A DNA stretch of 41,168 nucleotides from Actinomycetes bacterium. Its GTDB lineage: Bacteria > Actinomycetota > Actinomycetes > Prado026. Positions 24,547-32,600 of this stretch are shown here, piece by piece. Position numbers and translations under genes: made by a program. Every line of letters starts with the position of its first letter. Within the stretch, counting starts at the first letter, position 1. The stretch spans positions 1 through 41,168 of the forward strand of contig DATCDE010000343.1 of assembly GCA_036510875.1 (NCBI GenBank), in the 5' to 3' direction. The notes beneath the pieces are model-generated. The model ran no database searches, was not told the DNA's origin, and saw only the letters and a program-made list of their open reading frames with translations.

Positions 24547-25392
24547 CTACTCCTCCCGGGTGGTGGCAGCGGCGCCCGTGACTGTGTCGCTGAGCGCCTC
24601 CGCGATGCCGAACTCACCACTTCGACCTGCAGTGATGAGCTCGACGACCTGCGCGTGGCTGACCTCGTCGGCCTGTACCTGGGCCGCCATCCGCCCCAGG
24701 TACAGGCAGGCGATCCGGTCGGCCACTTCGAAGACGTTGTTCATGTTGTGCGAGATGAGGACGACGCCCAGCCCCTTGTCAGCGAGTCGCCGCACCAGGT
24801 GCAGCACCTGCTCGGTCTGCGAGACCCCGAGCGCCGCCGTGGGCTCGTCGAGGATGACCAGCTTGCTGTTCCACAGCACGGCTCGGGCGATGGCCACGGT
24901 CTGGCGCTGACCGCCGGACAGGCTGGCCACCGCCTGGCGGACCGACTTGAGTGTTCGGACGGACAGACCGTTGAGCGTGTCCCGGGCTCGCAGTTCCATC
25001 GTCGACTCGTCGAGCACCCCCGCCCGCTTCTGCTCCCGACCGAGGAACATGTTGTGGACCACGTCGAGGTTGTCGCACAGCGCCAGGTCCTGGTAGACGA
25101 CCTCGATGCCGAGGGTGCTGGCCTGCTTCGGGTCATGGATGGAGACCGTGTGCCCCTCGAAGATGATCTCGCCGCTGTCGACGGGGTAGATCCCGGCGAC
25201 GGCCTTGATCAGGGTGGTCTTGCCGGCGCCGTTGTCGCCTACCAGGGCGGTCACCTCGCCCGGGAAGACGTCGAAGTCGACGTCATAGAGCACATGGACG
25301 GCGCCGAAGCTCTTGTTGATCCCCCGCATCGACAGCAGCGGGGTACTTCCAGGGGTGCGGCGTACTTCCGGTGCAGCCAGTTCAGCGGACAT
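24547..25392 (-). CDS. xylG: Sugar ABC transporter ATP-binding protein, single-domain XylG type
   Basis: A 281-residue ATPase energising sugar uptake. Walker A GDNGAGKTT, Q-loop in VVYQDLALCDNLDV, signature LSGGQRQTVAIARAV, Walker B LVILDEPTAALG and the switch His in LISHNMNNVFEVADR are all present. There is only one nucleotide-binding domain, whereas enterobacterial XylG and RbsA have two in tandem (about 500 residues), so two copies should pair in the complex. I chose ATG 25392 over GTG 25413 because GAGAGGG sits at ribosome-site distance before the ATG. A strong hairpin lies between this gene and xylF. Confidence 0.93.
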   Translation of the reverse strand: MSAELAAPEVRRTPGSTPLLSMRGINKSFGAVHVLYDVDFDVFPGEVTALVGDNGAGKTTLIKAVAGIYPVDSGEIIFEGHTVSIHDPKQASTLGIEVVYQDLALCDNLDVVHNMFLGREQKRAGVLDESTMELRARDTLNGLSVRTLKSVRQAVASLSGGQRQTVAIARAVLWNSKLVILDEPTAALGVSQTEQVLHLVRRLADKGLGVVLISHNMNNVFEVADRIACLYLGRMAAQVQADEVSHAQVVELITAGRSGEFGIAEALSDTVTGAAATTREE

Positions 25393-25444
25393 GCGGGGCC
25401 CTCTCGCAGTCACAAGTCAGTCAGTCGCCGACAGTCACGTCCGA

Positions 25445-25482
25445 CGGTAGGGGTGGCCGCCCTCAGGTGGCCACCCCTACCG
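25445..25482 (-). terminator. Intercistronic hairpin between xylF and xylG
   Basis: A 14-bp perfect stem (arms 25445-25458 and 25469-25482) with a 10-nt loop, starting 10 nt after the xylF stop. No T-run follows. It is likely an RNA-stabilising or partial-termination hairpin that keeps binding-protein mRNA more abundant than the permease and ATPase mRNA. Confidence 0.7.
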
Positions 25483-25492
25483 GACTAACGGG

Positions 25493-26608
25493 TCAGGAGA
25501 CCCCGTACTTCGTGCAGGCCGCCTTCAGCTGCGCAGTGGTGCAGAGCTTCGCAGCGGTGGTGAAGCCGTCAGCCACGACGTCCTTCACGGTCGCCGGGTA
25601 GATCCCCACCGGGGTCAGCAGCACCGACTTGACCGGCTGGTTGCTGGTGCTGTCCTGCACCGTTCCAGTCGCCAGCGCGTCAGCCTGCTGCTTGTCGCCC
25701 TTGGCCAGCGCGATGGCCAGCGCAGACGCCGCGTCCGCCTCCTTCTTGATCGCCTTGTAGACGGTCACGCACTGGGTGCCCAGCAGCACACGCTGCAGAC
25801 CGGGGTCGGTCGCGTCCTGGCCAGTCACCGGGACCTTGCCCGCAAGGCCGTTCCGTGCGAGGACGGAGACCACCGCGCCGCCGAGGCCGTCGTTCGCGGC
25901 GTCAACGCCGTCGATGGCGCCCTTCTGGGCGGCGAAGATCTGCTCGAAGATCGTGCCCGCCTGGGTGTTGTCCCAGTTCGGCACCGCCTGGTCAGCGACG
26001 ACCTTGTAGCCGGCGCCGCGGATGACCTTGTCGTAACCCTGCTTGAACAGGGTCGCGTTGTTGTCGGTCGGCGAGCCGTTGAGCTCGACCACGTTTCCGC
26101 TCTTCTTGCCCAGGGCTTGCATGCACTTGACCAGGCCGGTGCCCTCAGCCGTACCGACCGCGACGTTGTCGAACGAGACGTAGTAGTCCCTCGTGCCGCC
26201 CAGCGTGAGCCGGTCGTAGTCGATGGTGGCGACACCCTGCGCCTTGGCCTTCGACTCCACGGCCGCACCCGTGGGGCTGTCCAGGTTGACGATCATGAGG
26301 ACGTTGACGCCCTCGTTCAGCATGCCGTCGGCGATGGTCTGGAACTTCGCCTTGTCACCCTGAGCGTTCTGGATGTCGTACTTCACGCCGGCGGCCTTGA
26401 AGGCGGCCTCGAGGTACGGCCGGTCGTTGTTCTCCCAGCGGGAGGATGAGGCGGTGTCGGGCAGGATCACGCCGACGTACGCCGCCTTGCCGCTGCTGCT
26501 GGCCGAGGCACCGGTCCCCCCGCCACCACTGCTGCTGCTGCCACAGGCAGCCAGTCCGAGCGCTGCGACCGAGAGACCGGCGACAGCGACGAGTGAGTTC
26601 TTCCGCAT
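25493..26608 (-). CDS. xylF: Sugar ABC transporter substrate-binding lipoprotein, XylF type
   Basis: A 371-residue lipid-anchored binding protein of the periplasmic-binding-protein-1 family. The signal peptide MRKNSLVAVAGLSVAALGLA ends with lipobox LAAC (Cys22), followed by a Ser/Gly linker. The mature part starts YVGVILPDTASSSRWENND, matching the XylF subgroup (RWxxD). It continues with AQGDKAKFQTIADGMLNEGVNVLMIVNLD, IDYDRLTLGG, VELNGSPTDNNATLFKQGY, AANDGLGGAVVSVL and PVTGQDATDPGLQRVL. The ATG has AGGAAAGG 14 nt upstream. As first gene of the operon it follows a predicted promoter and operator. Xylose is the likely ligand, but a related pentose is possible. Confidence 0.92.
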   Translation of the reverse strand: MRKNSLVAVAGLSVAALGLAACGSSSSGGGGTGASASSSGKAAYVGVILPDTASSSRWENNDRPYLEAAFKAAGVKYDIQNAQGDKAKFQTIADGMLNEGVNVLMIVNLDSPTGAAVESKAKAQGVATIDYDRLTLGGTRDYYVSFDNVAVGTAEGTGLVKCMQALGKKSGNVVELNGSPTDNNATLFKQGYDKVIRGAGYKVVADQAVPNWDNTQAGTIFEQIFAAQKGAIDGVDAANDGLGGAVVSVLARNGLAGKVPVTGQDATDPGLQRVLLGTQCVTVYKAIKKEADAASALAIALAKGDKQQADALATGTVQDSTSNQPVKSVLLTPVGIYPATVKDVVADGFTTAAKLCTTAQLKAACTKYGVS

Positions 26609-26721
26609 TTGACCCGAATCCTTTCCTGGCGAGTTTCGTACCGAGACGGGCAGGTCCGCTCGAGTGGTACTGGGCGCACGTGTGGATCGCGTTCCCGCGG
26701 TTCGGGCCCCGTTCACCACGA

Positions 26722-26740
26722 ATGTTGTCAGCCGCAACAT
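26722..26740 (-). promoter_or_regulatory. Candidate operator of the xyl transporter operon
   Basis: ATGTTG and CAACAT form perfect 6-bp arms separated by 7 nt (TCAGCCG). The dyad overlaps the predicted -10 box and extends to about +1, an ideal place for a repressor. The ROK protein at the end of the operon is the natural candidate. Confidence 0.55.
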
Positions 26741-26764
26741 ATGCACCCCGAGCCGCCGGTTCAA
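26736..26764 (-). promoter_or_regulatory. Predicted vegetative promoter of xylFGH-ROK operon
   Basis: On the minus strand, TTGAAC (26764-26759) and TATGTT (26741-26736) are separated by exactly 17 nt. Each matches 4 of 6 consensus bases. The transcript would start near 26729 and have a leader of about 120 nt before ATG 26608. Confidence 0.55.
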
Positions 26765-26813
26765 GAGGATTGAGCCACCTCGGGGGAGCAAACCGGTAAC
26801 AATTCCGTCACGA

Positions 26814-26871
26814 GCCGTTCACCTGGCCAAAGCCGGGGCGGCGCCGTTCACCTGGCTAAAGTCGGGGCGGC
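26814..26871. repeat. Two-copy tandem repeat, 29-bp unit
   Basis: 26814-26842 and 26843-26871 are the same 29-mer (starting GCCGTTCACCTGGC) apart from two C/T differences. The second copy holds the stop codon (CTA on the plus strand) of the 121-residue gene; the first copy has CCA at that place. Confidence 0.8.
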
Positions 26872-27221
26872 CGGCGGGTGCCGGCCAGCGCCTCCTGCAC
26901 GAGCGCCACCGACCGGCGGACGCCGTCCAACCGGGCCCCCTCCCGTTCCAGCACGTCGATCGCCTCCACCATGGCCGGCGGGGGCAGGACGTCGCGCAGG
27001 TCCGCCCGCACCGAGGCCAGCGCGGACCTGACGCCGGCGATCGCGGCGTCCACCTGGTGGGCGGCCAGGTAGGCGAGCAGCCGGCTCTGCCGGGTCAGCA
27101 CGTCGTAGCCGCGGAACTCGGGCGGGCACAGGTCGAGCAGCCAGTTGGCCGCCCGACGCTCCCAGTTCGGGGCGTCCGGCGGCGGGACCTCCGCCGGCCA
27201 GCCGGGCGGGACGCGAGTCAT
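26856..27221 (-). CDS. Small conserved hypothetical protein coupled to xylB
   Basis: A 121-residue protein without a recognised function. It is soluble and mostly helical: [49 protein letters not shown] and [33 protein letters not shown]. Its ATG overlaps the xylB stop (ATGA), so it is co-translated with the kinase. The stop codon lies in the second unit of a 29-bp tandem repeat. Similar short helical proteins occur as lineage-specific conserved hypotheticals in actinobacteria. Coupling suggests, but does not show, a link to pentose use. Confidence 0.7.
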   Translation of the reverse strand: MTRVPPGWPAEVPPPDAPNWERRAANWLLDLCPPEFRGYDVLTRQSRLLAYLAAHQVDAAIAGVRSALASVRADLRDVLPPPAMVEAIDVLEREGARLDGVRRSVALVQEALAGTRRPPRL

Positions 27222-28603
27222 GCCCTGCCGTGCAGCGCCACGCGGGCGGCCGCATAGGCCGCCCTCACCTGCGGGGTCGCGGCGGCCTCGACGATCAAGG
27301 TGCCCTCGACCGGCCAGGCCGGCGGCTGTTCACAGCCGAGCAGGACCCAGGCCGCCTGCCGCGCCGCGCCGTCGGCCACGTACTCGCTCGGCGGGGGCAC
27401 GTGCACCGGCATGCCGAACAGCGCGGGGGCGACCGCCCGCACCGCGGTGGAGGCCGCCGCTCCGCCGATCAGCAGCACCCGCTGCGGCCGGGCGCCCACC
27501 GCCACCAGCGCGTCGATCGCGTCGGCGAGGCCGCACAACATGCCCTCGACGCACGCCCTGGCCACGTTCTCCGGGGTGAGGTTGTCCCTGGTGATGCCGT
27601 GCAGGCTGCCGGTGGCATCGGGCAGGTTCGGCGTCCGCTCGCCGTCCAGGTACGGCAGCAGCACCAGCCCGCCCGCGCCGGCCTCGGCACGCAGCGCCAG
27701 GTCGCCGAACCCGTCCAGGTCGACGCCGAGCAGCCGAGCCCCGGCGGCGAGCACCCGGGCGGCGTTGAGCGTGGCGACGAGGGGCAGGTACCGCCCGGTG
27801 GCGTCGGCGAACCCCGCGACGGCTCCCGACACGTCGGCGGCCGGGACCTCCGAGACGGCGAACGCGGTGCCCGAGGTGCCCAGCGAGACGACGACGTCGC
27901 CGGGGACCAGCCCCAGCCCCAGCCCGGCGCCCATGTTGTCCCCGGAGCCGGGGGCCAGCAGCGCGCCGCCGGGCAGCTCGCCGACCACCTCGGCCGGAGC
28001 GGCGACCCGCGGCACCGCGAGGTCGCGGCCGAACGCCAGCCGCAGCAGGTCCGGGCGGTACTCCCCCGTCGCGGGCGACCAGTAGCCGGTGCCCGAGGCA
28101 TCGCCCCGGTCGGTGGTCGGCTCGTCGGGGCGGCCGGCCAGTCGCCAGGTCAGCCAGTCGTGCGGCAGCAGCACGCGCTCGGCCCGGGCCGCGAGGTCCG
28201 GCTCGTGCCGGGCCAGCCAGCGCAGCTTGGTCACGGTGAAGCTGGCGACCGGCACCGAGCCCACCGCCCGCGCCCACTCCGCCGGTCCCCCGCCTTCGGC
28301 CACCAGGTCGACTGCGTCCGGGGCACTGCGGGTGTCGTTCCACAGCAGCGCCGCGCGGACCGGCTCGCCGTCGGCATCCAGCACCACCATGCCGTGCTGC
28401 TGGCCGGCGACCGACACCGCGGCGACGTCGTCGAGCAGCCCGGCCGACGCCTCGGCCAGCGCCTCCCACCAGGCCTGCGGCGGGCACTCGGTGCCGTCCG
28501 GGTGCCACGCCCGACCGGCGCGCACAAGCGCCCCGGTCGCGGCGTCCCGGACGACGACCTTGACGGACTGGGTGGACGAGTCGATCCCGGCGACGAGCGG
28601 CAC
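27218..28603 (-). CDS. xylB: Xylulokinase XylB (FGGY family)
   Basis: A 461-residue carbohydrate kinase that phosphorylates D-xylulose for entry into the pentose phosphate pathway. The N-terminal ATPase fold starts [15 protein letters not shown]. The xylulokinase-type [10 protein letters not shown] loop and LLWNDTRS follow, then [14 protein letters not shown], the catalytic Asp region [13 protein letters not shown] with [11 protein letters not shown], and the C-terminal [21 protein letters not shown] and [15 protein letters not shown]. The GQQHG and SGTG features favour xylulose over glycerol. GTG 28603 comes 7 nt after a TAnnnT box and 26 nt after the aconitase stop. No xylose isomerase gene is in the window. 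Confidence 0.92.
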   Translation of the reverse strand: MPLVAGIDSSTQSVKVVVRDAATGALVRAGRAWHPDGTECPPQAWWEALAEASAGLLDDVAAVSVAGQQHGMVVLDADGEPVRAALLWNDTRSAPDAVDLVAEGGGPAEWARAVGSVPVASFTVTKLRWLARHEPDLAARAERVLLPHDWLTWRLAGRPDEPTTDRGDASGTGYWSPATGEYRPDLLRLAFGRDLAVPRVAAPAEVVGELPGGALLAPGSGDNMGAGLGLGLVPGDVVVSLGTSGTAFAVSEVPAADVSGAVAGFADATGRYLPLVATLNAARVLAAGARLLGVDLDGFGDLALRAEAGAGGLVLLPYLDGERTPNLPDATGSLHGITRDNLTPENVARACVEGMLCGLADAIDALVAVGARPQRVLLIGGAAASTAVRAVAPALFGMPVHVPPPSEYVADGAARQAAWVLLGCEQPPAWPVEGTLIVEAAATPQVRAAYAAARVALHGRA

Positions 28604-28610
28604 GGCGGCG

Positions 28611-28616
28611 AGCCTA
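28611..28616 (-). promoter_or_regulatory. -10 box TAGGCT, probable leaderless start of xylB
   Basis: TAGGCT on the minus strand is 7 nt before GTG 28603, in the 26-nt gap after aconitase, so xylB probably has its own transcript. Confidence 0.5.
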
Positions 28617-28629
28617 GTGCCGGACGGCG

Positions 28630-31296
<2,667 letters not shown>

Positions 31297-31369
31297 CGCA
31301 GACTCCCGTCTCCCATGTGCCGCCATCCTGCCCCAGCCGACCCGCGCCGCCCAGTATCTCGTGCACGAC

Positions 31370-31387
31370 TATCTCGATATCAAGATA
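31370..31387 (-). promoter_or_regulatory. Palindromic operator candidate upstream of acnA
   Basis: TATCTCGATATCAAGATA is an 18-nt palindrome with one mismatched pair in an otherwise G+C-rich region. TATCTCG occurs again at 31355-31361, 15 nt away. On the minus strand the palindrome contains TTGATA, a good -35 box, so a bound protein would block the aconitase promoter. The regulator is unknown. Confidence 0.55.
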
Positions 31388-31452
31388 CCTCCCCTCCCCC
31401 GCATGAAGGTGATGCGATGACGGAGCGGGGCGGGCCTCCCGCTCGGTGGGTG

Positions 31453-31470
31453 ATCCGAGGATTCTCGGAT
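31453..31470. other. Perfect hairpin in acnA/IS interval
   Basis: ATCCGAG and CTCGGAT form a 7-bp perfect stem around GATT. It stands alone between the acnA promoter and the insertion-sequence scar. It may be a transcription stop or part of the mobile-element end. Confidence 0.4.
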
Positions 31471-31522
31471 TGTCTGACCCTGATCTTTCAGCGGGGTGGG
31501 TCGGGGTGAGGGTGTCGTGACG

Positions 31523-31595
31523 CGAAGGTGCCCTTCCTGCAACGGATAATCGTGATTGCTGAAGTCGCGATTCGCCGCAAGAAAGGGCACCTTCG
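31523..31595 (+). repeat. Long inverted repeat at the left of the IS1380-like remnant
   Basis: CGAAGGTGCCCTTCCTGC (31523-31540) is mirrored by GCAAGAAAGGGCACCTTCG (31577-31595). An inner pair built on AATCGTGATT / AGTCGCGATT allows one long stem-loop. It directly precedes the transposase start and probably marks the element's left end or a leader that limits transposase expression. Confidence 0.6.
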
Positions 31596-31597
31596 GG

Positions 31598-32114
31598 GTG
31601 AACGATACCGAGGGTGTTGTTCGAGGTTCCTGTGATGTCGTGTTGGCGCGTCCGGCCCGGTCGGTCCCGGCCCCGGTGGTGTCGGCGTCGGCCGACGTTG
31701 TGACCGGCGTGGCGGGGGCGGCGCTGTGGGGCCCGCTGCTGGACCGGGTCAACGTGGTCGGCGAGGCCGACCAGCGTCGGTTGCGGCCGGGCGGCTACAC
31801 CGGCGGGGCCTGCTACCGGACCTTGACCGAGGTGCTGCTGGGGGGCAGACGTCGCTGTCACCGCTGGTCGGGGTCTGCGGGGAGACCAGTGACGTGCTGG
31901 CGCTGCGGGCACGGGAGGGCTCGGCCCACGACGCCCGCGCGATGGGCTCGTTCATCGACGAGTGCGTGGCCGCGATCCCGGCCGGATGCCGGGACTCCTG
32001 CCGGCTGTGGACCGGGTCGACTCCGCCGGCTCCCAGCGGCCGGTGGTCGAGGCCGCGGAGCGGCACGACGCCGACTACAGCGTCACCGTCAGATTGACCC
32101 CGCGCACGTCGTGA
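31598..32114 (+). pseudogene. IS1380-family transposase remnant, frameshifted and deleted
   Basis: Three consecutive pieces of one transposase lie in different frames. The first starts at GTG 31598 (VNDTEGVVRGSCDVVLARPA) and reads through GAALWGPLLDRVNVVGEADQ and GGYTGGACYRTLTEVLLGG. The second, from about 31846, reads QTSLSPLVGVCGETSDVLALRA and MGSFIDECVAAIPAGCRDS. The third, from about 31986, reads AVDRVDSAGSQRPVVEAAERH and ends at a TGA at 32112-32114. The R-x-D-S-A-G motif and flanking segments fit the catalytic region of IS1380-type DDE transposases as I know them. The part expected between pieces one and two, with the first catalytic Asp, appears deleted, as is the C-terminal third. It cannot be functional. 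The family call is by recognition, not by search. Confidence 0.65.
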
Positions 32115-32409
32115 CCGCCGCATCGCTCCATGCCACCAGGGAACTCCGCTCGGGGCGAACGAATGCCTGGCACCCACCCGGGTGCCCCGATCCAGAAGAC
32201 TCATCGTTGGAGCGAGACACACCACCCGCATCGACCGGTGCCGGCTCATTGAGTCTGCGCCGAGCAGGGACAGCGTCAACACCGTTCGTCCTCGCCCTTC
32301 GGGCTCCGGGCGCTCCGTGTCGACCCCGCCCCCTAGCTCGACGCGCCCAGAAGCCGCCCCCACCGGCCAAACCCAAACGTGGCCAACAGTCTTGACTCAC
32401 TGAGCTCCG
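32115..32409. other. Scar region, no gene supported
   Basis: No gene is supported here. A hairpin (GGCACCC / GGGTGCC, loop ACCC) is at 32169-32186. The 14-mer AAACCCAAACGTGG at 32369-32382 matches 63-76. The region probably derives from further decay of the mobile element. Confidence 0.4.
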
Positions 32410-32456
32410 TCAGGAATGCCCTTCTGCGCGTGTGGCCGCACATGTCCACCCTTCAT
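32410..32456 (+). repeat. Dispersed palindromic repeat, copy C1 (left arm degraded)
   Basis: The right half is well conserved (CCCTTCTGCGCG, GGCCGCACA, CCACCCTTCAT). The left end has lost the GAAGGG arm, leaving GGAATG before CCCTTC. Confidence 0.75.
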
Positions 32457-32516
32457 GGACGACGACAACCCCTCGGCGCCGGGCAGCGGCGGCCGGCTGG
32501 GCACTGCGTGGGCGGG

Positions 32517-32565
32517 ATGAAGGGTGGCTTTGTGCGGCAGTGCGCACAGAAGGGCACCTTCATGC
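32517..32565 (-). repeat. Dispersed palindromic repeat, copy C2 (inverted to C1)
   Basis: A full copy on the minus strand beginning GCATGAAGGTGCCCTTC and ending CCACCCTTCAT, paired head-to-head with C1 across a 60-bp spacer. Its GAAGGTGCCCTTC core is identical to the left arm of the IS-remnant inverted repeat at 31524-31536. Confidence 0.85.
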
Positions 32566-32587
32566 AGGAGGGGGAGGGGGGCGAACC

Positions 32588-32593
32588 TAGGCT
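32588..32593 (+). promoter_or_regulatory. -10 box TAGGCT, probable leaderless start of permease-OB gene
   Basis: TAGGCT is 7 nt upstream of ATG 32601, with no ribosome site at normal distance. This supports 32601 over the in-frame ATG at 32562 inside repeat C2. Confidence 0.5.
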
Positions 32594-32600
32594 TGCGCCT

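Noticed and set aside
22045-28603. Complete xylose catabolic operon
   Set aside because: Transporter, regulator and xylulokinase are present, but no xylose isomerase or reductase gene is in the window, so the pathway is incomplete here.
32169-32186. Hairpin as a terminator for the transposase remnant
   Set aside because: The stem is short, there is no T-run and no intact gene upstream; it was noted only within the scar region.
32379-32600. N-terminal extension of the permease-OB protein through the repeats
   Set aside because: The added residues come from repeat C2 and spacer sequence and do not resemble a permease; the TAGGCT box supports ATG 32601.
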